The position numbers were made by a program, and so were the translations under genes. 64,000 nt of DNA, taken from NCBI GenBank assembly GCA_019915015.1, contig JAHBBC010000012.1:372001-436000 (forward strand), read 5' to 3'. This document shows positions 11,659 to 21,347 of this stretch, piece after piece. A model generated the notes under the pieces. That model saw only the letters and a list, made by a program, of their open reading frames with translations, was not told the origin of the DNA and searched no databases. The stretch comes from Auriscalpium vulgare (Eukaryota > Basidiomycota > Agaricomycetes > Russulales > Auriscalpiaceae). The first letter of the stretch is position 1. Each line of letters begins with the position of its first letter.

Positions 11659-12410
11659 GACCTGAAGGTAGGGGTGCTGAGAAAAGCGACATCGCAACGC
11701 GGCCGGTTTATGAAGCATACCAGCGGCTCAAAATCACATATTAAGTGCTGCGCCAAGCCCCGGCTCTAGGCACACACAAGTGACGATCAACGGATCGCGC
11801 GCGGCATGCGGACGACCCATGTGGAAACCACGGGGATTAGTTCGTCTTCACGGTGGTTTGAGGGCGGTCGGCTCATCTCGAAGGTTAAGTGGCAGCTTGC
11901 CAGCAGCACGCAGAGGCGACCGGGTGGACATTGTGCCCAGGTGACTATCGCGCGGCCAGTTTCAGGCATCACAGCCGCACAGAGTGTATGTCGGGTGGAG
12001 TAGATGGTCCAAGCTTGGAACACGCAGACCTCTCAGGCGGTGCAGATGGCGGCTAAACCTGTCGGCGTGGATCTGTGGAAGCAGTAGACAGAAAACGGAG
12101 GCCGAGGTTAACCGCGAGAATAACGCGATTGTCGTGCGTGACCGCGCCGCCTCGGCCCGGTAGCAGGGGGGAAGGGATGAGCTGTGAGCGTTCTCCTGCG
12201 TACTCTGACGGACAAAATCTAGAGCGTTCGTAAAGCTCGGTTCCCATCTTCCGCGCGGAAAGGTCGACGAGGTAGTGAGTAAATCCACGAGTGGCGAAAT
12301 CCCGACCTCTCGCCCGAACAAAAGCGGACCAAGCAAGTACCAGTGTACTTTCATACGCGCACGAGGTGTCAGTACTTTCACCCAACAAGCCTCTTCTATA
12401 TGAACGCGGG
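11659..12410. other. Intergenic, no supported gene
   Basis: 5' flank of the GH28 copy A gene and 3' flank of the deacylase gene. Open frames of up to 180 codons occur, but they overlap the deacylase end in the wrong frame or lack motifs. Confidence 0.5.
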
Positions 12411-15400
12411 TCACCTGCTGCGCACGGATGCACTTGACCACGACGCATCGCCCCAATACCTCGGCCCGACCCTGATGACCACCATCAAGCATGCCACGAC
12501 CCAAACCCAGTCGAACACCTCATACGTCCGCGCAGCGCCCCAAAAGAACGCAACCCACGCGGGCGGCATCCAGAACCAACGTATGGACACAAGCTCCACG
12601 CTGAAACAGAAGGCACGTATTTTAAGCTTTGTGTGGAGCACGCAAAAAAGCCGGAGACAGACCTTTCGCGCGGGAGCAGCGGGCCGCGGGTCCACGAGGC
12701 GAAGTCGACGAGGACGAGGTACGGGGCGACGGTCCAGAAGCTGTGGTCGCCGTCGAACGGCGTGGTCAGGCCTGCGGTGGCGAGCGTGCGCACCCACACG
12801 GCGAGCACGGGCGCGGCGAGCGGCAGGAGCCATGTCATAAGCAGCAGTAGGTGCGCGCTGTGCCGTTGCCCGTCGGCGAGGGCCTGCGCTGGCGGCACGG
12901 GCGGCGGGCTCCGGCTGCGGGGCGGGTAGCCCGTGTTACTTGGGGAGAAAGAGGTGGGAGGCGTGGTGGCGGAGAACACCGTTGGGGGAGGAGGTGTGTG
13001 TGTTGCACATGTGAAGAAGTGGATGATCCAGCAGCCAAGGAAGGCGACCTGCCACGGGATGACGACGAACACGAGGACAAATATCAGGAACATGGAGAAC
13101 AGCGTGTTCTTGCGGATGCCTGTGTCGTCTTTGCGCCGACTGGGTACAGATTGGGTTAGCATGAGGAGCGGTAGAATGGGCAGAGTGTATGCGCGTACCT
13201 GCCGGTAATCCTCCCTAGCAAGCGGGCGGGCCACATGAGCGCGCACAGCAGCCACCAGCTGACGTAGACGAGTCCCGTTACCACCAACATCAGGAATGGT
13301 GCGACCGGAGAAAAGAAAGCCTCGCCGGAGTTCCCCAAGAGGTGGTCAACGGGGAGCGGAAGAAATGACACAGCGAACGACGCCGCGACAAGCCAAGGGA
13401 GGGTCTTGTGCGTGAAGACGCCGAGAGACTCAGAGACGGTTGGCATTGGCGCTGATGAGCACATCGTCAGCTACCGCGTAGGAAGACCGTCTTAAACGCA
13501 TACCTCCACTTTCTTGGATCCCCCAAGCAATGAATGTCGTCCAGATGACCACGCCCACAGCCCACCCCGGTACTGCCGCCCAATACCGCGCTCCCATGCG
13601 ACCAAGCGTACCCCACCAGTCGATGCCAATCCGCAAAGCCTGGACGTTGCATTCTCCCGAAGTATACAGCGTCAAATTGATGCCGCGCTCTACGCCGGCA
13701 TCATGCGGTACGAAAGGCGCCGCTGTATGCGAATGGAGATGTATTGGACGCCCTTCTGTCAAAGGGTGATAAAGCGTTTCGGATGGGGAGGCGTGCTGTA
13801 GCAGAGGAGGGAGTATCGCGCCTATATTGCATACCTGTGAGTTGGCTAATATAAGACGACGAAGGGACTTACGGGAGCATGTATCCGACGGTGAATATTC
13901 CGGTGTCACTCGGTATACGAGCAGAGAGTTCGATAGCAGATGCGGCAGGCGAATATCTGTCTGCAGCGCCTTTGAATCAACAGAGATTGCAGCTTCGCGA
14001 TATAGAATATCTGGAAAGCATTCAGCCCGAAGAACACGATTGGGTAAATTTCGGACGTACCGTGGATTGTGAACTCCCTGACAACAGGCTCGGCGTCGAC
14101 GAAGCCACCAAGAACCCATCCCCTCCCGTCTCCACCACTAAGATTCACTGCCACCCAGAGACTCCCGTCCTGTCCTTGTCCCGACGGCAATACACCCTCA
14201 AAACGCACAACGCCCTCCGATTCGTCGACGCCTTCATGAGGCGCAGGAAAAGGCTTCTCAGGAGACGTGTCCGGAATGAGCTGCAAGCTCCCTGTGTCGA
14301 AGGCTGTACAGGGTTGTGCGTCACGGCATGCATACACGGAGGCCGAGAGCGGGAGCGAGTTTTGAGGCGAGGCTGGCGGTATGGAGCCCCCAGATACGAA
14401 GAGCACGAATTTGGCCGCTGCCGTAGGAGCCGGGAGTCGATATATGCGCTCGCCTAAGGGTTTTTGGAGGGAAAGAATTTGCTGCGCTGGTAGTGTTTCA
14501 TGCTGCATGTCGCTCAAGTCGAGCAGATCGCTGGCCGACGGCACATACGGCAACGCGCGATCGTCGCGTACCCAGCGATCAAGGATGTTTCCTCGCTGCG
14601 GCTCCGGGGACGCTGCGCCCAGCTCCAGCGCCGCACGCGCAACCCGCCATCGCACCTGATGGCACCAGACCATAACCTGGTGCCCTACGCCTGTCCAGCA
14701 GCCCTCCAGGGCACTGCTAAACACCGTCCGGCGATAAACATCTTCTTCTGGTGGCGGCAAGATGCACGCCTCCGACGGGACCATCATGTCGGTCGCGCCA
14801 CCGCACAACGACAGGATCGGCGTGTTGGCGCGCAGGAGCGCGGCGCGGCTGCGCTCGTAGAGTACGGCGATGCGCCGGTCGAAACGCGCCGGCGGGAGGG
14901 TGTGAGGTGTAGACATGGTGATGACGGCGGAGATGTTGGGTGACGGGAGGAGGGCGGTTGCGACGATGCCGCCCATGGAGTGGCCCATAACAATGATAGA
15001 AGTGTTGGCCGGGTAGAGAGAGAGGATGTGTGTTATCGCGCGGGAGGCGTAGGCCGTCTCTGCCTCGAGCGTAGGCCCGTGGAAGGCAGACAAGTCTTCG
15101 TTGTATTCAACTGGGCGGGACGAGGCGTCAGCTAGTCGCATGCGCACAGAAACTGGGACGTACCGGCATAGAAGTCGAGCGGCTTCAGTGCTCGAGAAGA
15201 GAAATCGGGTGACGCGGTGTACGGAGATGGGTAGTACTGGCGCGCGGCGGAGGACGCTATGGAGCGGATTTGACGCGACGAACCGGCGTTGCCTGGGATG
15301 AAGAGCACGGGCACGCCGCGCGGCTGCTGGGTTCCTGAGGACGCGATGCAGGAGTGATAAAGCTGCTCACCTCGTTATGCTCCCAGCCAACTTCTCTGTA

Positions 15401-15487
15401 CAGCCAGAGTGAATAGCGCTTCGCGAGGTGCGTCCAGGAGGAATTGAAATCGGGCTGCAGCAGATATGACGGGGACATGTACGACAT
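12411..15487 (-). CDS. BST1: GPI inositol-deacylase (BST1/PGAP1), main body, split from its 5' exon
   Basis: Eight exons join cleanly into about 890 codons: 15487-15371, 15326-15164, 15095-14061, 13992-13873, 13821-13504, 13451-13199, 13139-12663 and 12600-12411. The family opening is present ([28 protein letters not shown]). The lipase elbow VMGHSMGG carries the catalytic serine. The C-terminal third is rich in membrane segments ([30 protein letters not shown]). BST1/PGAP1 is an ER membrane enzyme that removes the inositol acyl chain from GPI anchors, aiding export and quality control of GPI proteins. The N-terminal membrane anchor sits at 18886-18988, on the far side of the transposon at 15496-18882. 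The first ATG left on this side (15487) would give a protein without its signal anchor, so function here is doubtful. Confidence 0.88.
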
Positions 15488-15495
15488 GCGACATC

Positions 15496-15563
15496 AGGGG
15501 AGCTCAGAGTAGACCGTTTTCGTTTCCGTTTCGTTTTCAAACGCCTTTCGTTTTCGATTCGGC
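15496..15563 (+). repeat. Left terminal inverted repeat of the Harbinger element
   Basis: 68 bp that match the reverse complement of 18815-18882 without a mismatch. The inner part is made of TTTCG/TTTCC pentamer-like steps. Similarity stops abruptly after GATTCGGC. Confidence 0.93.
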
Positions 15564-15694
15564 CCGCGGCATAAGTGACCCGATGTGTGACAATCGTGTG
15601 ACTTTAGGTGACGCTCGCGTTGTGCGGCGTCTTCGTGTCTCACACACTCATTCCCTCGCGATACCTCCTTAATCTACACTCTCCTACTCTCTTA

Positions 15695-17291
15695 ATGCCC
15701 CGGAAACGCGGCCGCTCGGACTCCGACCAGCCTGAGACAGCTCCGGGCAAGAAATCCCGTGAGGAGAACATCAGCTGGGGCACAAATAAGAAGCCAAATG
15801 AGCTGCTCCTGCAGCTCATCACGGAGCTCGAACAGCCGCAAAATCGCAAGGTTATGTTTGGTAACAAGCGTGGTGAGGTATGCAGGTGGCCCACGCATCA
15901 TCTGGGCTTTGTTACTGACATCTTTCCAGAAGAAAAGCGGAGAAAGTAAGGTCGCAGCGGGTCAGCGGCTTGCTCGCATCCTCTGGAAGGATGCTCCGGA
16001 CTCGGATTTCGTCAGTCTGGGAGCAAAGGTGCTCGGGAAAATAAATCAGTATGTCCATACCCTTATTGGATGCCTCATACGTGCTCACAGGCTTGTGTAG
16101 GCTACGCATCACCTATCACTCCAAGGTTCGGCGCATTAAGTGCACGGGTGGAGGTGTCCTCACTGGGAATGAGGCCATCGTCGACACAGGTGATGCCGAC
16201 GATGGTCCAGATGAGTATTTGGTCTGCTACATAGGGCCAGATGGCCCATCCGAGGATACCGATGCACGCCACAAGAATATCTGGCGTAAGTTCATTTTGT
16301 GATCTCCGATGAGCACGCTGGAGGCTAACACATCCTGTGCAGAGGAGATCGAGGCCGAGTTCGCTGTCTTCCCCCGAATTCACGCGATCCTTGCCACCCG
16401 CCCAAATGAAAACCCGATCATCATCACGACTGGGGTTGGTCCGGACGGTCACCGCACAGTGCACTATCAGCCTCCCGACGACGCGCCACCTGTGCGGCAA
16501 CCGCGCGAAGAGGACATAGACCCCGTCCTACGCGTTCACGATGGCCCGGCGCCTCTCGCGCAAGACTCTTCTGCGACCGCACCCGGCCCGGGATCGCCAC
16601 CGCAGACGCCACACACTCCCAAAGAGAACCGCGTGCCGCCCTCGTCGCAAGCAAGTGCGAAGAAGACTCCCGCACACCTGTCGGAAGAGAAGCTGGAGAG
16701 CTTGAAGGGTCGCTTCAAGCCCACGTCACGCACCGGCATTCAAGACATACTGAAGGAGTCCATCGAGTAAGTAATACTAGTTGTTGGTAATGCACGTGGA
16801 CTAATTCATGTGGCAGGCGTAGCTTTGCGGTGTCAAAGGAAGAGAACATCCGCAAAGCTGTCGACAGGCTGCGCGATGACATGAATAGTCTTCGCCAAGA
16901 CGCTCGCGATCGCCACGACCGCCTCTTTCGTGAGCTGCAGATTGGCTTGTGGACGAACGATGAGTATCGCCGCAAGTCGGAAGCACTTGACGATGACCTT
17001 CAGCTGCAGCTTCAAGATCTCCGTGAAAATATATCGCGCCTTCAGAATCCTCCTCTGGTTGTCGCCGCCGCTACGCCCGCTCGTTCCATCTCACGCACGG
17101 GCTCTATGTCAACCGCTGCATCGACGCCTTCATCTCTGCCGCGCGCATCGACACCTCCGGATGATGAGCCCGAGAGCGAGATGACAAGCCAGAGAGAAAA
17201 TAGTCCTCCCTGGGATGAGAGCCAGTTGGACAGAGATCTTGGACGAGGATCATCTGTGGTTCCAGACGAGTTGGAGCGAGGCTTAGTCTGA
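15695..17291 (+). CDS. Harbinger accessory protein (Myb/SANT-like DNA-binding type), 461 aa
   Basis: Five exons join in frame: 15695-15877, 15930-16048, 16101-16285, 16343-16766 and 16817-17291. The N-terminus is basic and nuclear-type (MPRKRGRSDSD). A trihelix-like stretch follows: RLARILWKDAPDSDF, VLGKINQLRITYHSKVRR, GGGVLTGNE. A Pro/Ser linker leads to a C-terminal coiled coil (KAVDRLRDDMNSLRQDARD; LDDDLQLQLQDLRENISRL). In PIF/Harbinger elements the second gene usually encodes a Myb-like protein that binds subterminal DNA and brings the transposase to the nucleus. That role is inferred here from position, the basic N-terminus and overall shape. It converges with the transposase gene, the two stops being 115 bp apart. 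No defect was seen. Confidence 0.72.
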
Positions 17292-17406
17292 TCATTTTGC
17301 TTTTGTCCTTTCTAACTGCAGCCTCTCATTTAATGCTACACAGTCCTTTCTTCTTTCTGATTATATCTCTCTTACTCTTTACAATCTCAGATTTAATCTT
17401 GTTCAT

Positions 17407-18729
17407 TTATACAAGTCCTGCTCGTTGAGCGGCTACTATTTCTGCCACAAGGCCACGTCTCCTAGCCTCGCAATCATCATCCTCTGTGATATCATCATCT
17501 ATAGGATCATCTGGCTCCCCCCTATCGTCCTCTTCCTGAGCACGTGAGTGCCAAGTCGCAAAGCTTGTCCCACTCGCCCATCCTTCGATGTCGAGCACTG
17601 CGTTGTGCAAGATGATGCAACATGAAATCCACCGACACGCTCGTATATGGTCCCGATTGTAACGGATATTGAGCCGTAAGCCACGAAGGGATTGCCATCG
17701 GCCCTTGAGTGCACCCATGGTGTGTTCAGAGCGAACGCGTAGGCGAGCTACGTGTTTGTCGAATAAGGCATTTGAGCGGTCTAACGACGCTGGTTTCTTG
17801 TGAACTGGGATGGTCCGCGAGCTGACAGGGTACGCAGAGTCACCCATGCAAACTCGTCACCTCTGAAGAACCAGTCGGTATGCTTGACAGCTGCAGTATG
17901 CTCAAATGCAGATGCATCATGAGCAGAACCGGTCATGCCAAGCGAATAGTCAACGATTCGTAGATTCGACGGTGTATTGCCAATCTGTGTACAGATATGT
18001 CAGTCAGGAGCTATTAGAAGATATCCAGCATACCTGGACGTTGAACCCATAGTTGCACTTCCTTGTGTAGTACGCGTCACCGTCGAGGCCGGGGCGACTG
18101 TACAGGACAACAATTGTCCCGTCGTACATCACCCATCCCTCCCTCCAGGTGGATCCCGTGAAACCAAGCTGCTCATCAATCCACCTTTTCTCGACCTCTT
18201 TCTCCTCCTCTGTTAGCGGCCGTACAAACATCCCATGCAAGGACATCAGCGCCTCCTGACATCTCTCCGTGTATAGCTCCACAGCGCCCTCTGAACAGCC
18301 CGCTGCACGGCTGATATCCTCGAGAGATGCGCCATTGCCATAGCGACCCATACGGTACAGGGTCACCGCTAATTGCGTTCGGATATCCTCCTGCGGGGTG
18401 TTCGAGTTGTTCTGGAATACGGGATGACCCTCGATGAGGCCAAGGATAGTGTCGAAGACGTGGGGAGAGACACGGAGCATGTTGATAAAGCGGTGGTGAT
18501 GGGCAGGATCCTGTGCATACTCCCATGCAAGCTGGAGATTGCCGGCTTTAACGACGGGAGGACGGGGGTTGATGTAGCGGGAGGATAGGATGGTGTGAAG
18601 GATTGAGCTATCGCGTTGGAGCTGCTCCATCATAGCTGTGGCTGAAGATGGAGGCATGAGTGCCATCTGGATAGCCATATATGTGATGTATGCGTCGATA
18701 ATCTCATCGTGGTAGGTAGCACGGGCCAT
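17407..18729 (-). CDS. PIF/Harbinger DDE transposase, with apparent 1-nt frameshift
   Basis: Exon 1 (18729-18034) encodes MARATYHDEIID onwards, a helix-turn-helix-like part (SLEDISRAAGCSEGAVELYT) and the first catalytic Asp in MYDGTIVVLYSRPG. The HARBI1-type motif YYTRKCNYGFNVQ follows. Exon 2 (from 17984) gives IVDYSLGMTGSAHDASAF. At about 17844-17847 the frame reads FAW and then leaves frame. The following GDSAYPV (second Asp) and RVRSEHTMGALKGRW (Glu) are in the next frame and run to the stop at 17407. One base appears to be missing between W and GDSAY; no splice pair repairs it. The family is DDE_Tnp_4 (cut-and-paste). The copy is therefore probably inactive unless this is a sequence error. 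Confidence 0.85.
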
Positions 18730-18814
18730 GGCTGGTGGAAGAGCTCGAAAGCAATGGCGGCGGTGTCGCGCAGCGGCGTAGATTGAGTGACATTATGTAA
18801 TATCACGCCGGGGC

Positions 18815-18882
18815 GCCGAATCGAAAACGAAAGGCGTTTGAAAACGAAACGGAAACGAAAACGGTCTACTCTGAGCTCCCCT
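18815..18882 (-). repeat. Right terminal inverted repeat of the Harbinger element
   Basis: Perfect reverse complement of 15496-15563. It is followed directly by ATCATC, the right-hand target-site copy (one or two units). Confidence 0.93.
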
Positions 18883-18885
18883 ATC

Positions 18886-18988
18886 ATCCTTGCGGAGAAA
18901 GGGATTCGGAGGAATTGGAAGCTGCCTTGTAGACCACGAAGATTGAGACGATAGAGATGATGCTGAGCGCGTACGAGATCCTGGTCAT
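18886..18988 (-). CDS. BST1: Orphaned 5' exon of BST1/PGAP1 (signal-anchor segment)
   Basis: Reads MTRISYALSIISIVSIFVVY followed by KAASNSSESLSPQG and then a stop created at the transposon junction. Fungal BST1 proteins have an N-terminal membrane anchor followed by [14 protein letters not shown]. The second half of that string ([12 protein letters not shown]) is found at 15495-15457 on the other side of the transposon. Removing the element and the extra ATC triplet joins Gly directly to Cys in frame. This is thus the true start of the deacylase gene, cut off by the insertion. Confidence 0.85.
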
Positions 18989-19181
18989 TGCGCGGCAGAG
19001 ACGTGCACGGTGGTCTGCGCCGCTCCCTGGCGGGCAATTACACGACAACGAGGGTACAAGGCAACGGCCTGTGCAACAAGTAAGCCAAGGAGATGAAGGG
19101 GGACAACTAGGCGCGTCTGCGCGACGCGGCTGACCGGCGATGGGCGCGTACGCGACCTGGTCCGTGCGCAAGCTACCCGCC

Positions 19182-19189
19182 TATATATT
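19182..19189 (+). promoter_or_regulatory. TATA box of the U2 snRNA gene
   Basis: TATATATT lies 21-28 bp upstream of the inferred U2 RNA start at about 19210, the expected distance for a Pol II core promoter. Confidence 0.65.
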
Positions 19190-19209
19190 CTCGCCATCAA
19201 ACACCTGAA

Positions 19210-19395
19210 ATCCTTACCACTCTGGCCTTTTGGCTTAGATCAAGTGTAGTATCTGTTCTTAATAGTTTAACCACTATTATGGGGGCACCGCCCCCATTCT
19301 TGGTTATCTAATTTTTGCCGCCCCAGCTCCCTGGGCTCTGCTTGCAACCCGGGGACACGATGACCTTGCCGCTGCACTACTGGCTTGCGTCGTCG
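19210..19395 (+). ncRNA. U2: U2 spliceosomal snRNA
   Basis: The invariant 5' block of U2 is present: GGCCTTTTGGCTTAGATC then AAGTGTAGTATCTGTTCTT. The branch-site-pairing hexamer GTAGTA is at 19246-19251. Stem-loop IIa is formed by AATAGT..ACTATT (19261-19278). Stem-loop IIb is a perfect GGGGGC/GCCCCC hairpin (19279-19297). An Sm-like site AATTTTTG follows at 19310-19317, then GC-rich 3' stem-loops. The gene should supply the U2 snRNP, which pairs with intron branch points. The 5' end is placed at the ATCC that opens the conserved region; the 3' end is approximate. No open frame covers it, and it is divergent from the broken BST1 5' exon. Confidence 0.92.
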
Positions 19396-19779
19396 GGGGA
19401 TCTCTCTTTCCTTCCTTTGCTGCTCCTTTTGTTGCTCGTCAGTCGACGGGTGCTGGGGAAAGCAAATGAATGTGCGAGTGATCCTTCTTTTGCGTAATGT
19501 ACACTTGTATACATAAAGTCCTCTTTCGAATTCCATCACATTTTTGAACAATCCAGTGTCCTTGCGGAGCCTTTTTTCGTCCTGTTATCACCTTTGTTGG
19601 TGCGCATGAGTAATTGTGTTCTTCAAATTGCATGTTCTCGAAAGCTTTCAATTAATGCTTTGTGCGTCTCCTGGCTTTTTCACAGCACAACGTGGTCCGT
19701 GTCAAAACAGCCAGTTGGGCTGTGGCAATCTGAGATGATTTGGGTTCGAGGCTGCACTCGATAACGACGGACAAAGTAT
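19396..19779. other. 3' flank of U2, no gene seen
   Basis: Pyrimidine-rich at the start (CTCTCTTTCCTTCC), then AT-richer. Only short frames. Confidence 0.45.
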
Positions 19780-20480
19780 TTGACACTGCGCCCGCCTCCA
19801 CGAGCTCTCAGAACATCGACAGCGGCGGCTGCGGCCCTCCTCTTGTAGATATGTAGTAGATATAGTCCACTCAGATCGTGGGCTCGTCCACGGTTTGTCC
19901 GATATACATTGACGGCAGCATTCACGTAGCCAACCACCGCGAGTCAACTCACCGATCCTTCAGGTGCGCAATAACATCGCATTTGCGCAGCCATTTGGAG
20001 TTGAGCCAGTCGCCCGGGAAGGTGTGGATTGTGCAGTGTCCGCAGCCCCAGCGCCACTCGTTACCGCTGTCGTACCCCGCGAGCCGCGAGCACTTCACAT
20101 CGCCGGGCACGAGCGCCCACGTTGGCATGCGCCCGTCGTGAGGGCATGCTCGACCTGCGAGCGGGTCAGCTTAGGACGTCGCGCAAAAATCGGGTCGACT
20201 CACCGCGTCGCGCCGGTCTTCACGCATACGTCCGGTCCGTTGCACTCTGCACAGAAGAGCGGGTGCCTCGGCGCAATCCAGGTCGTATGCGGTTGTCGTG
20301 GTCGGATCCTTGCCGACGAGCCCGCTGCCGTGCGTGCTGCCGTTTCTGTATAATCGGCCGTGACTTGACGGGTGGTGCGCAAGATGTCGAACCCGCTGAA
20401 CAGGCCTGTGCAGGACGAGTCGCCCGAGGAGCAGACCGACCATGTTGAGGCGAGTCCGAGTCCTCCAGCAACGCCCATTT
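19780..20480 (-). pseudogene. Decayed C-terminal half of an F-box-family protein
   Basis: Minus-strand pieces in different frames follow the order of the F-box gene at 2132-4481. AYDLDCAEAP matches its AYAMDCAGA; PLFCAECNGPDVC matches the Cys part. WRWGCGHCTIHTF then WLNSKWLRKCDVIAHLKDR matches GCAHCYHHL and VLNHLAQSHG. DEPTI, a TGA, then VDYIYYIS matches PLENVDYFYN. Stops and at least one frame shift break it, and no F-box half is present. It is best read as a remnant of a paralogous gene. Confidence 0.6.
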
Positions 20481-21347
20481 GACGTCCACATAGAAGTTAG
20501 AACTTGTTTTTTTCGAGCGCGTTGACGCTGGGCGCGTCGATTCCTGATGCCCGGGAGCGCGCTAAAATCAGCTCCGATCGTCCCCAGCATATCTGACGCT
20601 GGAGTTCTGACGCATTTCGCAGGTGGTTGCTCATGCATATTCCCTACAAATGTTTGGGCACACGTTCAAAAAAAGTCGCACGTCAGTGACACTAGCAGCT
20701 CACCGGCACCGTCGTCAGCAGATGCTCAACCATTGTATGTTGCGGAGAATTCCTCTTGATCGTTTTTGTGATCAGGCGTAAGAGAGAGTCGCCAATATTG
20801 AGTCGATTGGGTAGACTTGGTCGCTGTCTGGACGTTGGTTGGTCGGTCGGGTCGCGTCCACATGCCGAACTTCCCACGCTTCACATACGCTGCCACCGGG
20901 CCGAGCCGGCGCGGCCACTGGTAGGTTGAAGCTCCTTGGTGCAAACCTCACCTTCGTCGCGAGGGCCCTCAGCTTCTGCTCCCACAAACGGAGCATACAC
21001 TTCAGTCTGCTTCCATGCCACGGGGAGGAAGCCGTCGTGCCGCCAGTGCGACACCTGGGATTGGCTACACCACAGTCACCTGGGCTACATTTCCACCTGG
21101 CCGCCTCTGCATCCTGCTGTGACATATGCTGATTGATGTGCCGACCGCCTCCAATGACCGTGGAGACCCGTCGTTTCTCATGGCTGTCCGAACGTCTTCG
21201 CTGTCGCGGTCCGTTGATCGTCTCTCGTGGTCTCGTGTGTGTGCCGAGAGCCTGGGGGTTAGCGCGGCACTTCTCGTGCGATTTCGGGCGGCTCGTAGAC
21301 TTCATAAACGAGCAACGCTCGTTTTCTCAGAGCCTCTCCTTTCAGTC
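20481..21347. other. Intergenic, no supported gene
   Basis: An open frame of 177 codons exists on the minus strand (20772-21305), but it has no motif and its codon pattern is unconvincing. It contains the 5' flank of the GH28 copy B gene. Confidence 0.45.

Larger units (their letters stand above)
15496..18882. mobile_element. PIF/Harbinger DNA transposon, 3387 bp, full length
   Basis: Bounded by perfect 68-bp terminal inverted repeats that begin AGGGGAGCTCAGAGTAGACC. It holds two convergent genes: a Myb/SANT-like accessory protein (+, 15695-17291) and a DDE_Tnp_4-type transposase (-, 18729-17407). A 3-bp direct repeat ATC flanks it (15493-15495 and 18883-18885; a second ATC follows at 18886-18888). 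This fits the 3-bp target duplications of the superfamily. It lies inside the coding sequence of BST1, dividing codon 32 or so from the rest. Identical repeat ends indicate a young insertion. Confidence 0.93.

Noticed and set aside
11962..12504. 180-codon minus frame next to the deacylase stop
   Set aside because: Overlaps the last deacylase exon out of frame; no motif.
15496..18882. Retroelement origin of the insertion
   Set aside because: It has inverted rather than direct terminal repeats, no reverse transcriptase or integrase motifs, and a DDE_Tnp_4 transposase.
20772..21305. 177-codon minus frame upstream of GH28 copy B
   Set aside because: No recognisable domain, and it would overlap the promoter region of the divergent GH28 gene.
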